A stretch of DNA of 64,000 bases from positions 1 through 64,000 of the forward strand of contig JAUXQT010000107.1 in assembly GCA_030682135.1 (NCBI GenBank), given 5' to 3'. Below are positions 24,008 through 32,414 of this stretch, piece by piece (the first letter of the stretch is position 1; the number at the start of each line of letters is the position of its first letter). Position numbers and translations under genes: made by a program. The notes beneath the pieces are model-generated. The model had not been told where the DNA came from. It did no database searches and saw only the letters and a list, made by a program, of their open reading frames with translations. This DNA is from Nitrospirota bacterium. GTDB taxonomy: Bacteria > Nitrospirota > Nitrospiria > Nitrospirales > Nitrospiraceae.

Positions 24008-24763
24008 ATGAGGATCAAGAAGAAAATACCCAAACCCTCTGCTCGCCGCCCTCCGCTCTACTTCATCGGCTATCGGGGAACGGCGCCGGCTACAGACGAA
24101 CTGAAGATCTGGTACGACCGGGAATATGGTGGACCGCTGACCATTCGCCATGAGGCGGGCTCAGCAGAATCCTGGCATGCGACTCACGGCCCCTGGTCGG
24201 CCCATGTCGTAATGCCGCTGCCGATGAGCCACGTAGCCGACGTGATGAAACAGCTGGCCTGGGAACACGACGTGATGGGTGCCGTCGCGCCCTCCCTCGC
24301 ACCGCCGCGAGACATGCCGGACATGATTCTCTTTGCCGCGCGATTGGCTAGGGGTCTCACGCTCCTCACGCAAGGCACAGCCCATGACATCACCACGAAC
24401 CAGTATGTGAACCCGTCTGACTGGCAAAATCGGCCCCTCACCCACTTCGACGTGAACGATCACATCCCGGTCTTTCAGGAAGACCATGAACCGAGCCATC
24501 GGAGCCGGTGTTATACCCTCGGCCTCAGCAAGTTCGGGGTGGATGAACTTGAGATGTTTCTCTCCCCTGGTCTCCCGGACCAGCCTATCCGTGACCTCCT
24601 CCGGGAAACGGCAAACGAATTGACCAGGACCGGACAGTCTCCAAAAGTCGGAAGCCGCATCCCTATAGGGCCATCGGGTCAGAATATTGAAATTGCCAAC
24701 CACCGCACCGCCGCACCAGCCGGTCGTATGCTCAGCTTTCGAGAAATCAGAACTTCGTTGTAG
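24008..24763 (+). CDS. Hypothetical protein, possibly DUF4261-like
   Basis: A 251-residue soluble protein (MRIKKKIPKPSARRPPLYFI...) 13 nt after typA. Visible features are a basic N-terminal tail, the stretch TLLTQGTAHDITTNQYVNPSDW, and the C-terminal YTLGLSKFGVDELEMFLSPG, which recalls DUF4261 proteins of unknown function. No membrane segment or signal peptide is present. ATG 24008 is taken over the frame from 23960, which overlaps typA. It probably shares a transcript with typA. Confidence 0.5.
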   Translation: MRIKKKIPKPSARRPPLYFIGYRGTAPATDELKIWYDREYGGPLTIRHEAGSAESWHATHGPWSAHVVMPLPMSHVADVMKQLAWEHDVMGAVAPSLAPPRDMPDMILFAARLARGLTLLTQGTAHDITTNQYVNPSDWQNRPLTHFDVNDHIPVFQEDHEPSHRSRCYTLGLSKFGVDELEMFLSPGLPDQPIRDLLRETANELTRTGQSPKVGSRIPIGPSGQNIEIANHRTAAPAGRMLSFREIRTSL

Positions 24764-24907
24764 TTTCTCCGTTTTATCGGGCACTTATAGATCGTCCTGG
24801 CCAGCCATAGGCCTTCAGGACCGTTGACAAGGTTTCAAGCCGCACGGTACAAAAATACAGACGAATGTGTCAGAGGCCGGACTAAACCCAGTGAAGGAGG
24901 CATCCAG

Positions 24908-25378
24908 ATGAGCGACGTAGCAGCAGAAATTAAAGTTGGCGATACCGCACCGGATTTTGACTTAAAGGATCAGGACCAGAAGGACGTGAAGCTGAGCGAC
25001 TACCGCGGCAAGAAGAATGTCGTGCTCTGTTTCTATCCTCTGGATTGGAGCCCGGTCTGTCAGGGCGAGAACAAGTGTCTAACCGACGACTTCCCCAAGT
25101 TCCAATCGGCCAACGCGGAATTGTTCGGCGTCAGCTGCGACAGCTTCTTTTCGCACAAGGCCTGGGCTGATTCCATGGACCTCAAGCACCGCCTCTTGTC
25201 GGACGTGCACCGGACCACGGCCAAGGCCTACGGCCTCTACTTTGAGCCGTTGAACTGCTCAAAGCGTGCAACCGTCATCGTGGACAAGAACGGCAAGGTC
25301 GCCTACGCAAAGGTGCAGGAGATCAAAGTGGCTCGGGAAGACAAGGATATCCTCGCGGCTCTCGCGAAGCTGAGCTAG
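24908..25378 (+). CDS. Peroxiredoxin (AhpC/TSA family)
   Basis: A 156-residue thioredoxin-fold peroxidase that reduces hydrogen peroxide and organic peroxides. The peroxidatic cysteine is C51 in [13 protein letters not shown], which departs from the usual TxxCPxE; C57 is six residues later and may resolve the sulfenate as in PrxQ-type enzymes. Additional cysteines are C77 (GVSCDSF) and one in [16 protein letters not shown] lies 8 nt before ATG 24908. A strong terminator follows at 25389, so it is probably transcribed alone. A thioredoxin-like gene comes next. Confidence 0.88.
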   Translation: MSDVAAEIKVGDTAPDFDLKDQDQKDVKLSDYRGKKNVVLCFYPLDWSPVCQGENKCLTDDFPKFQSANAELFGVSCDSFFSHKAWADSMDLKHRLLSDVHRTTAKAYGLYFEPLNCSKRATVIVDKNGKVAYAKVQEIKVAREDKDILAALAKLS

Positions 25379-25388
25379 TTTCCTTCAC

Positions 25389-25430
25389 AAAAGGGGAGGC
25401 GCTTCTAAATGGCCTCCCCTTTTGTTTCTT
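25389..25430 (+). terminator. Rho-independent terminator after the peroxiredoxin gene
   Basis: A 12-bp perfect stem, AAAAGGGGAGGC (25389-25400) and GCCTCCCCTTTT (25412-25423), with an 11-nt loop, followed by GTTTCTTTTC. It ends the peroxiredoxin transcript. Confidence 0.85.
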
Positions 25431-25449
25431 TTCAGACGGGGGTGGACTC

Positions 25450-25782
25450 GTGGCAGGAACAGTCGAAGACGTCAGAGACGAAAACTATAAGGAATTCACC
25501 GATGCCCCCGCCGCGGTCGTCGCCTATGGACTCGCAACCTGTGAGCCCTGCAAGACCTACGACCCAATTCTGGAAGAAACCGCCGCCAAGTTTCCCGGGG
25601 TAAAAGTCGGCAAAGCGAAGATGCATGTCCCTGGCCGATGCCGAGAGATTAAAAAGAGCCATACCTTCGAAACCTACCCCACCACGCACTTCTTTGCTCA
25701 GGGCAAACTGCTCCTTACCCGCGAAGGTGTCGTCGAGCCAGCAGAACTCGCCTCATTGATTTCAGACCACCTGCTTAAATAA
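25450..25782 (+). CDS. Thioredoxin-like protein
   Basis: A 110-residue thioredoxin-fold protein with the redox pair C31-E-P-C34 (GLATCEPCKTYDPIL) and a cis-proline region TYPTTHFF. A further cysteine is in PGRCREI. It could reduce the upstream peroxiredoxin, though the terminator between them implies separate transcription. The start is GTG 25450, preceded by a G-rich GGGGGTGG; no ATG fits. The GCAAC/CPPC active site of standard thioredoxin (CGPC) is replaced by CEPC, so potential and partners may differ. Confidence 0.78.
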   Translation: MAGTVEDVRDENYKEFTDAPAAVVAYGLATCEPCKTYDPILEETAAKFPGVKVGKAKMHVPGRCREIKKSHTFETYPTTHFFAQGKLLLTREGVVEPAELASLISDHLLK

Positions 25783-25929
25783 CCGGATCGCTCCTTCATC
25801 GAATTCAGCGCACATCTTCCAAAAATCGTCGATCTTCTTGACTCACTCAGGACTTGTAGTAAGGTCGAGAGGCCGTGGTGACATGAGGCAGGGATCGCCT
25901 GCACCACCGCCTGCTTTGAGGTCGCGCGT

Positions 25930-27447
25930 ATGGCATCTTCATCTCAGACGACCGATCGTCCGCGTTACGACCCGCAAGTTCTGTTGAACTCACAACCGGT
26001 GATCGTCACGGTCATCGACCCCTCGAATCACCAGATCCAGTTCCAGAATGACACGGGCCTCAAGAAGTACGGCGATCTCGCCGGAGCTTCCTGCCATGAC
26101 AAACTGATCGGCTGCCCCTCCCCTTGCTCCTTCTGCCGCATGCCGGAAGCCCTGACCTCGAACACCGTCATTTCCAGCGAAATCCCGCTCCCGGGGGATA
26201 AGTTTCTCCTCGTCCATTGGTCTAAAGCCTCCACTGCCGCCGGACAGCCCCACGTGATCGAAACGATCGTCGATATCACCGAACACAAACGAACAGCCGC
26301 GGCACTGCACCAATCGCAGAAGATGGAAGCGGTGGGACGATTGGCGGGCGGCATTGCACATGACTTCAACAACCTGATGACGGTCGTGATCGGACATGCC
26401 CAACGGTTGCTGCAGCAACTGGGGACCCACCCGGCCCGTCAGGAGCTAGAAATGATCAGCCAGGCCGGATTACGGGCGGCAGCCCTGACCAAGAAGCTGC
26501 TGACGTTTAGCAGGAGACAAGTGTTCGAGCCGAAAGAATTGCCTGTCAATCAGGCCATTCGCGAATTGGAGGATATTCTTCAGCGACTGATCGGAGAGCA
26601 GATTCAGATGGTCATCGTGCTCCATCCCCAGACCGGTCATGCACTGGTCGATCCCGTACAGCTCGAGCAAGTGATCATGAACCTCGTCTTAAATGCCCGC
26701 GACGCCATGCCGGACGGTGGCCTCATCAATATCGAGACGGATAATATCGACTTGGACGAGCACTTCTCGAACTCGCACCCTGGCTCCACACCTGGACCCT
26801 ACGTCAAGATTATGGTGCGGGATGCGGGATGCGGGATGGATAGGGAAACATTGACCCACATTTTCGAACCATTTTTCACGACAAAAGGCCCGGGGAAAGG
26901 CACCGGGCTCGGGCTAGCCACCGTCTATGGCATCGTCAAGCAAAGCCAGGGCTATATCGAGGTCGCCAGTGAACCGGGGCGAGGCTCGCGCTTTACCGTA
27001 TACCTCCCGCGTGTAGGACAGGCGACCGTCGAGCCTGAGACGTCCCGGATAGGAAAAGCAACTGTCGCACCACAAGATACGATTCTCGTTGTAGAGGATG
27101 AGGAGGGCATCAGGAATTTGATTACGACAGTCCTGCAAGATCAAGGCTACCAGGTGCTGGCAGCAGGCGATGGGATTCAAGCCTTACAGGGCCTGCAAAT
27201 GCTCAAAGGACAATGTTCCCTCGTCATTACCGACGTCATCATGCCTCGGATGAAAAGCTCCACGTTTATAGAAGGTGTCCATGCGATGCGGCCAGAGGCC
27301 AAGGTGCTCTACATGTCCGGCTACGCAGGCGACACCCTTCAGGCCAACGGAGTACAGGACGACATGCCCTTCCTGCCAAAGCCCTTCCTCCCCACCACGC
27401 TCATCGAAAAAGTTCGAGAACTCCTGCAAACAGCTCAGCCTCGCTGA
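25930..27447 (+). CDS. Hybrid histidine kinase with cysteine-rich PAS-like sensor and C-terminal receiver
   Basis: A 505-residue soluble kinase. Domains: PAS-like sensor (about 15-118) with four cysteines C55, C62, C66, C69 (CHDKLIGCPSPCSFC) that could bind metal or a cluster or respond to redox state; HisKA with H144 (GGIAHDFNNLM); HATPase_c (NLVLNARDAMPDGG, DAGCGMDRETL, KGTGLGLATVYGIVKQ); and a receiver with D435 (VITDVIMPRM). No membrane segment is present, so the signal is cytoplasmic. The family (NtrB-like kinases ending in a receiver) often lacks a dedicated output domain and passes phosphate onward. No response regulator gene is adjacent. ATG 25930 begins the frame. Confidence 0.88.
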   Translation: MASSSQTTDRPRYDPQVLLNSQPVIVTVIDPSNHQIQFQNDTGLKKYGDLAGASCHDKLIGCPSPCSFCRMPEALTSNTVISSEIPLPGDKFLLVHWSKASTAAGQPHVIETIVDITEHKRTAAALHQSQKMEAVGRLAGGIAHDFNNLMTVVIGHAQRLLQQLGTHPARQELEMISQAGLRAAALTKKLLTFSRRQVFEPKELPVNQAIRELEDILQRLIGEQIQMVIVLHPQTGHALVDPVQLEQVIMNLVLNARDAMPDGGLINIETDNIDLDEHFSNSHPGSTPGPYVKIMVRDAGCGMDRETLTHIFEPFFTTKGPGKGTGLGLATVYGIVKQSQGYIEVASEPGRGSRFTVYLPRVGQATVEPETSRIGKATVAPQDTILVVEDEEGIRNLITTVLQDQGYQVLAAGDGIQALQGLQMLKGQCSLVITDVIMPRMKSSTFIEGVHAMRPEAKVLYMSGYAGDTLQANGVQDDMPFLPKPFLPTTLIEKVRELLQTAQPR

Positions 27448-27503
27448 TCGCCTGGCGACACCATTACACTTGAACGCAAGTCCCTCCCCTGCGCGCCGTC
27501 TCA

Positions 27504-27986
27504 TTACTTCTCGAACCCGGACCGTGTCTTCGAGCAATGCTCGTGGAAGATGAGCCAATGAGGGCCATCCTTGCGCAAGAGGGCGGTGCATTGTCCTGAG
27601 TCCTGTGCCTCGAATTCGCCTTTCCTGATTGCCTGAAACACATAGTCATACGTCGCCCAGGCGGTCGAGCCGGTCAATCGAACGTTTAAATTCGACAAGG
27701 CACCGATAAACCGCAGGGTACTGCCTTTGTCGAGTTCAGCCTCATAGTCCGACAGCCACTTTTCGATGGAGTCTCGTCCTTCCGTCTCGCCATCCTGAAT
27801 ACCGACGTAGTCCTTGGTATAGAGCTTCAAGACGGATTGCTTGTCTCTGGTTTCCGAGAAAGTTGCCGCAGCCATGGCGGCATCCTTGACGGTCCTCTCG
27901 ATCCCCTCCCCGTCTTCGGCAGACCTGGCGACCGCAGGCCACGAGAGGCACAGCATCAACAGCCCAAAGATCAGACCTGTCTTCAT
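27504..27986 (-). CDS. Secreted SnoaL/DUF4440-like protein
   Basis: A 160-residue protein with a clear signal peptide (MKTGLIFGLLMLCLSWPAVARSA, cleaved near residue 23). The mature part resembles the NTF2-like SnoaL/DUF4440 fold: ATFSETRDKQSVLKLYTKDY near the start, GRDSIEKWLSDYE, and WATYDYVFQ with a final WLIFHEHCS. Such proteins have diverse roles and no function can be assigned here. ATG 27986 is used because it begins the signal peptide; an upstream in-frame start at 28067 would overlap the next gene. It follows the pterin-synthase-like gene in the same direction. Confidence 0.65.
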   Translation of the reverse strand: MKTGLIFGLLMLCLSWPAVARSAEDGEGIERTVKDAAMAAATFSETRDKQSVLKLYTKDYVGIQDGETEGRDSIEKWLSDYEAELDKGSTLRFIGALSNLNVRLTGSTAWATYDYVFQAIRKGEFEAQDSGQCTALLRKDGPHWLIFHEHCSKTRSGFEK

Positions 27987-28017
27987 AGAACACCCCAACC
28001 GCACGAACGCAGTCCGG

Positions 28018-28770
28018 TCAGCCTGCAAATTCGAAGAATAAGTCCCGAGACTGCACGAGCCGCACATTCGAGAGTCTGCCCGCTGAAAGAGAAGAGGCCA
28101 GTTGTTTCCAGATATACTCGATCAGCTGCTCGCCGGTCACGACCTGAGTCCCGAGGATCTGACGAAGGTCCTGATGGTCAATGGCCTGCACAACTTTCCC
28201 TTGGACCAAACGGTTGAGCGCTCCGATGTCGGTGACCATGCCGGTCACGGCATCGATGGCGCCATGGACCGTCACGAAGCAGTCCCACTCGCGGCCCTGG
28301 TTGCCATCCTGCACCGATGTAAACGAATAGCGCCTGGTCACACTGGCGGCGTCGAGCCCGGCCACGGCAGTCACCTCGGCATAGAGGTCTTCGTCCTCGT
28401 ATAATCGAATCGTGTGAAGTGTACCGATGTCCTTCTGTAGCTCCAATTTGGTCCAAAGAAGGCGTGCCAGGTTTTCTGACGTGGGAATCCTGTCCGTAAA
28501 ATACGACATGTCAAGATTCAGGTTCTTATGATCGAACTCCTCCAGCACATCGAGCAAGACCCGCTTCAAGTCGAAGAGATTCACCACCATGCCGGTCTTC
28601 GGGTCCACCTCACCCAAGACCGTCACCTCAACCATGTAGTTATGTCCATGCGCAGGCGGGTTGTAACAAAGTCCGAACACCGCACGGTTCTTGGCCTCAT
28701 CCCACTCAGGCTTGATATAGCGATGCGCCGCCGCAAATTCGATGCGTTTCGTCAATAAGACAGATGCCAT
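28018..28770 (-). CDS. Tandem 6-pyruvoyl-tetrahydropterin synthase/QueD-family protein with degenerate second half
   Basis: A 250-residue protein made of two domains of the PTPS/QueD fold. The first (1-about 130) has the zinc histidines H16 (AAHRY), H41 and H43 (AHGHNY), the catalytic-type C35 (GLCYNPP), EFDHKNLN and PTSENLARLLW, so it should bind a pterin or make 6-carboxytetrahydropterin for queuosine. The second (about 140-250) keeps the fold (DAVTGMVTDIGALNRL, AIDHQDL, VTGEQLIEYIW) but has lost the zinc histidines (TRRYSF, CFVTVHG). QueD is normally about 120 residues. Its neighbours are DUF3501, an Fe-S oxidoreductase and rubrerythrin rather than queC/queE. It begins 1 nt after DUF3501 ends, suggesting one transcript. 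Confidence 0.8.
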   Translation of the reverse strand: MASVLLTKRIEFAAAHRYIKPEWDEAKNRAVFGLCYNPPAHGHNYMVEVTVLGEVDPKTGMVVNLFDLKRVLLDVLEEFDHKNLNLDMSYFTDRIPTSENLARLLWTKLELQKDIGTLHTIRLYEDEDLYAEVTAVAGLDAASVTRRYSFTSVQDGNQGREWDCFVTVHGAIDAVTGMVTDIGALNRLVQGKVVQAIDHQDLRQILGTQVVTGEQLIEYIWKQLASSLSAGRLSNVRLVQSRDLFFEFAG

Positions 28771-28771
28771 A

Positions 28772-29353
28772 TTACCTCAGATCCTTCAGCCACTCTTCGC
28801 GCAGGCTCCCGGGAGCAGCGACCTCGGCATGATATTCACGATGATGCACCGTCATGGTGACCGGCTCATGTAGATCGGCAAACGACGCGATCATCGATGC
28901 GGTCGGCCTAAACCTCACGAAATGCACGGCACTGATTTTCGTTTCATGACTATGCCCCCCCTCGAACTCCCCGAAGACATGCTCAGTTCCAGCGCGAATC
29001 GCGACTTTCTCACCGTGATCGAGCCCCATGAACATGTCGAGCCATTCCTTCATCCGATCCGGCTCCGTAATTTCGATCATTAAGGTGGCGCTTAACTCGC
29101 CGGCTCCCGGCATGAGGGCATTATAGACGTCCAATTCTTCTTGAACTTTGTGGGGATCGAGGATCTGTTCGACTCGAATCATTTCCTGAGTCTGAAACCG
29201 TAAGGTCTCGCGATTCTCAAAGACGAGTGTGATGAGCGGCCCGACAGAGATCCTGCGCCGCTGCTTGAGCGCGATGATCTGCGAGCGAAAGGGCTCCCGC
29301 TGCTGCTCATAGGCCGCGGCAGGCAAGAGATCTTGGGACGTTAAGAGGTTCAT
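28772..29353 (-). CDS. DUF3501 family protein
   Basis: A 193-residue cytoplasmic protein with the DUF3501 pattern: IALKQRRRISVGPLITLVFE, TLRFQTQEMIRVEQI, EELDVYNALMPGAGELSATL. Family function is unknown, but its genes are found beside rubrerythrin and (Fe-S)-binding oxidoreductases in many anaerobes and microaerophiles, as here. The start at ATG 29353 overlaps the stop of the Fe-S protein by 4 nt, so the two are translationally coupled. Confidence 0.82.
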   Translation of the reverse strand: MNLLTSQDLLPAAAYEQQREPFRSQIIALKQRRRISVGPLITLVFENRETLRFQTQEMIRVEQILDPHKVQEELDVYNALMPGAGELSATLMIEITEPDRMKEWLDMFMGLDHGEKVAIRAGTEHVFGEFEGGHSHETKISAVHFVRFRPTASMIASFADLHEPVTMTVHHREYHAEVAAPGSLREEWLKDLR

Positions 29354-30624
29354 GATTTCAACCCATAGGCATCGCGCACGATTTGGATCGGATGTTTGGT
29401 CGACCTGCCGCCGGCATGAGCCTTCGCGCCTGCTTGATCCAGCTGCAATCCCGCCAGCGGGCAATCGGTCGCGACCAGATCTGCTGGAGCCTCCTCAATG
29501 ACGCGAACAGCCTTCCGCGCAATCAGCATCGACAGGGGAAAGAACTCCGTCTTGGCGGACCAGGAGCCATCGTGGCCGGAACATTTCTCAATCACTTCGA
29601 CCTGCGCACCGGCGCACTCCATCAATTCCTTGGATTTGAATCCGATATTTTGATCCCGCAGATGGCACGGTATTTGGTAGGCGACTCGCCCTGGCTTCTG
29701 CTGAAAGTCGGTGGCCAATGCGCCCTCCCGCTTCATCTTCATGAGGTATTCGCAGACATCGAACGTCCGTTCCGCCACAAGCCGCACGTCAGGGCCACCG
29801 ACGATCTCCGGATATTCCCGCTTCCACATCAGACTGCAACTGGGCACCGGCACGACAATCTCGTACCCTTTCTCAACCCATGGCAGGAACGACGCGACAT
29901 TCGCCGAGGCGGCCTGCTGAATCGCAGCCGTATCGCCAATATCGAACGAGGGCATGCCGCAACAACGCTGTTCTGGAATCACGACATGGACACCGTTTTT
30001 TTCGAGGACTTGAATCGTCGCTTTCCCGACGTCGGTCGCTTGATAGTTGACCAGACAGCTCCCGAAAAGCGCGACCTTCCGCGGCGCAGAGGCAGGAACC
30101 TGTGCCGCCCCCCGGCGCTCCCACCAATGGGTAAAGGTCTCCGCAGCAAAGGGCAGGACCTGCCGATCCCGATGCACACCGACCATCGGCTCCGTGACTT
30201 TTCGAAACAATCGAAGACCCAACAGCCAATTGGCAATCGGCGCCAGCAGACTCCCAATGCTGCCGATGAGATCCGTCTTGATCAAGAACCAATCGCGCCA
30301 GCTCACCCCGCGCGTCGCAGCCAGATGCTTTTTCCAGGCAATCATCAAGCGGGGAAAGTCCAGTCCGTACTGATGCGGCGGCGTATAGGGACAGTGGTTG
30401 TAACAGAGCTTACAGTAATAACATTCGTCGACAATCCGGTGATGATCCGTGGACGTCAGCTTGGCGACGTCGCCCTCATACCGGTCGATGCCGTCCAGCA
30501 GCGTGTTGAAGGAAGGGCAGAGATTGAAACAGCGCCGGCAGCCATCGCAGACTTCGTAAATGCGCTGCGTGTCTTTCTGGAGCTGTGCGGGGTCGATAGG
30601 ATTGAGCAGGCTCAGACCATTCAC
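29350..30624 (-). CDS. (Fe-S)-binding oxidoreductase, GlpC/heterodisulfide-reductase type
   Basis: A 424-residue protein with two [4Fe-4S] ferredoxin motifs near the N terminus (C26, C29, C32, C36 and C68, C71, C74, C78). Two CCG-type domains follow (GSCLVNYQATD to RCCGMPSFDIGD; QIPCHLRDQ to EKCSGHDGSWS). This architecture occurs in GlpC, glycolate oxidase GlcF and HdrB-type subunits that pass electrons to quinones or disulfides. No partner flavoprotein is adjacent, so the electron source and sink are unknown. Its start is 105 nt from the rubrerythrin stop. It overlaps DUF3501 by 4 nt. Rubrerythrin, this protein and DUF3501 form a recurrent set probably dealing with peroxide or oxygen stress. 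Confidence 0.85.
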   Translation of the reverse strand: MNGLSLLNPIDPAQLQKDTQRIYEVCDGCRRCFNLCPSFNTLLDGIDRYEGDVAKLTSTDHHRIVDECYYCKLCYNHCPYTPPHQYGLDFPRLMIAWKKHLAATRGVSWRDWFLIKTDLIGSIGSLLAPIANWLLGLRLFRKVTEPMVGVHRDRQVLPFAAETFTHWWERRGAAQVPASAPRKVALFGSCLVNYQATDVGKATIQVLEKNGVHVVIPEQRCCGMPSFDIGDTAAIQQAASANVASFLPWVEKGYEIVVPVPSCSLMWKREYPEIVGGPDVRLVAERTFDVCEYLMKMKREGALATDFQQKPGRVAYQIPCHLRDQNIGFKSKELMECAGAQVEVIEKCSGHDGSWSAKTEFFPLSMLIARKAVRVIEEAPADLVATDCPLAGLQLDQAGAKAHAGGRSTKHPIQIVRDAYGLKS

Positions 30625-30673
30625 GCGTCCATTGTCTCCTGTGGCGTCTTTGAATTACAAGATCAGAAAACAC

Positions 30674-30705
30674 AAAGGGTGAGCTGGAATATTTCCAGCC
30701 CACCC
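30674..30705 (-). terminator. Terminator downstream of the rubrerythrin gene
   Basis: On the minus strand a GGGTGGGCTGGAA / TTCCAGCTCACCC stem (30677-30705) with one mismatch and a TAT loop is followed by TTTGTGTTTTC. It lies between rubrerythrin and the Fe-S gene. It would end or attenuate transcription from the rubrerythrin promoter. Confidence 0.65.
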
Positions 30706-30729
30706 CCCTGTGTCGCACATCGAAAAGCT

Positions 30730-31158
30730 CTAGAGCTGCTTCAGACTTTCGAGGCCCTTCGTGAAACGATTCGCATGGGACCGCTCCGCCTTGGCGAGTG
30801 TCTCGAACCATTCGGCCAGTTCAGGGAATCCCTCGTCCCGAGCCGTTTTGGCCATACCGGGATACATCTGGGTATACTCGTAGGTTTCGCCCTCGATCGC
30901 CGACTTCAGATTGGCTTCGGTATTACCGATCGGCACCCCGGTCGCCGGATCTCCGACTTCCTTCAAAAAGTCCAGATGCCCAAAGGCATGGCCGGTCTCC
31001 GCCTCTGACGTATCGCGGAACAGACCTCCGATATCAGGAAAGCCCTCAATGTCCGCCCGCCTGGCGAAATAGAGATAGCGTCGATTGGCCTGCGATTCAC
31101 CGGCAAAGGCTCCCTTGAGATTGTCGTGGCTCTTCGTTCCCTTCAAACTTTTCCCCAT
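30730..31158 (-). CDS. Rubrerythrin, ferritin-like domain only
   Basis: A 142-residue four-helix diiron protein that would reduce hydrogen peroxide to water. The iron ligands appear as E21 (GESQANRRY), E54 and H57 ([10 protein letters not shown]), and acidic residues in AIEGETYEY and [12 protein letters not shown]. The rubredoxin-like FeS4 domain that many rubrerythrins carry at the C terminus is missing, so it must receive electrons from another protein, perhaps the adjacent Fe-S oxidoreductase. GAGGAGG precedes ATG 31158. Confidence 0.92.
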   Translation of the reverse strand: MGKSLKGTKSHDNLKGAFAGESQANRRYLYFARRADIEGFPDIGGLFRDTSEAETGHAFGHLDFLKEVGDPATGVPIGNTEANLKSAIEGETYEYTQMYPGMAKTARDEGFPELAEWFETLAKAERSHANRFTKGLESLKQL

Positions 31159-31268
31159 CGCGTCCTCCTCTATATTCTATGAAATCGAACCGTCGCCGCA
31201 ATCGTACCACTCTCTCCTCGCTGAATAACATAGCGATCCTCGCGGGATCAATGGGCCACAGCAGTTTC

Positions 31269-31829
31269 TCATCCGACCGATTGAAACCGTGGCAAGGCCG
31301 ACTCCATCTCGGCGAAGGACTTATACGCCTGATCCTTGGCAGACAAGATCGGGGAGGTTACCGGCCAGGGAATCGCGAGCGCTGGATCGTTCCAGATGAT
31401 GCCTCGCTCGTCGCCCGGCGCATAATAGTCCGTGCACTTATAGAGAAACGAGGCACGGTCGCTGCTCACGCAGAACCCATGCGCGCAACCTGGCGGCACG
31501 TAGACTTGGCGCCGATTTTCCGCCGAAAGCTCGACCCCATACCAGCGACCAAAGCTCGGCGACCCCTTTCGGATGTCCACGACAACATCGTAAACAGATC
31601 CTTCTGTCACCATCACAAGCTTGCCCTGAGCATGGGGCTCTTGATAGTGGAGCCCGCGCAATGTGCCCCGCATAGACTGTGAATAGTTATCCTGGACAAA
31701 GGGGCCTGGAATGCCGATTTCTGCGTACCGACGTGCATGGTACGTTTCAAGAAAAAGCCCGCGAGAATCGCGGAAAACATCCGGTTCAATGAGCAATACG
31801 CCAGAAAGATCCGTTTTTGTGACCCGCAC
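31269..31829 (-). CDS. rfbC: dTDP-4-dehydrorhamnose 3,5-epimerase
   Basis: A 186-residue cupin-fold enzyme that epimerises dTDP-4-keto-6-deoxyglucose in dTDP-rhamnose synthesis for surface polysaccharide. Visible motifs are DSRGLFLETYH, the catalytic H61 in MRGTLRGLHYQEP, YVPPGCAHGFCV and the tyrosine region TDYYAPGDERGI. The start is GTG 31829 with AAGAGG upstream; this gives the usual family length (about 185), whereas the frame extends to 31862. No other rml genes are next to it. Confidence 0.93.
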   Translation of the reverse strand: MRVTKTDLSGVLLIEPDVFRDSRGLFLETYHARRYAEIGIPGPFVQDNYSQSMRGTLRGLHYQEPHAQGKLVMVTEGSVYDVVVDIRKGSPSFGRWYGVELSAENRRQVYVPPGCAHGFCVSSDRASFLYKCTDYYAPGDERGIIWNDPALAIPWPVTSPILSAKDQAYKSFAEMESALPRFQSVG

Positions 31830-31909
31830 GATATTCCTCTTCTCCCTCGCACATGTGCGCAACGCGCAAGCCTTGCCCCCGCCAATCTTACCTTACCCGC
31901 CTCGCCCGG

Positions 31910-32317
31910 CTAACCAGACGCCGGATTTTCGGGATCGACGATCTCAGGAGGATCAGGGTACAATCGACCGAGACGATCGATGAGCGGCTTCGCGGCTGGC
32001 GTGCTCTCGCGGGTCGGCTCACTCACCGGATGATCCCAGGTAAGGGTACGAATCCCGGCATCCGCCAGTAATGAACGGATCGTAGACAGGCAGGCTTCCA
32101 GCGTTAACTCTGTGCCTCCGCGGAGATCGAGCACACGCTCCTTACGATCGGTGGGTGGCGCCTCCGTATGGATGAGCGACCAACAACGGTCGAAAATCTC
32201 GGCCCGAAGGTCAGCGGGCACATTCACCGTCGTGAGATCAGCCGTACAGAGGGCCGATACAAACAGGACGAATTGCAAATCCGGCATCCCGGGATTATGG
32301 ATATCCAACGATGGCAT
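31910..32317 (-). CDS. Hypothetical protein
   Basis: A 135-residue protein of unknown family: MPSLDIHNPGMPDLQFVLFV..., with a tail rich in E, T and P (SEPTRESTPAAKPLIDRLG). A second ATG (codon 11, 32287) has a GGG just upstream and may be the real start. No membrane segment or known motif was found. It lies upstream of rfbC on the same strand. Confidence 0.4.
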   Translation of the reverse strand: MPSLDIHNPGMPDLQFVLFVSALCTADLTTVNVPADLRAEIFDRCWSLIHTEAPPTDRKERVLDLRGGTELTLEACLSTIRSLLADAGIRTLTWDHPVSEPTRESTPAAKPLIDRLGRLYPDPPEIVDPENPASG

Positions 32318-32414
32318 CGCGCAGCATTATCGATGGCAGCCGGCATGGAGTCAACGGGCACAAGCCTCCATCATATAGACAGTTGTCACGACTGAAGATG
32401 AGGAGTATCCGACC

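Noticed and set aside
29383-31008. A 541-residue plus-strand reading frame over the Fe-S protein and rubrerythrin
   Set aside because: It is antisense to two well-supported genes, with no recognisable motif or ribosome-binding site.
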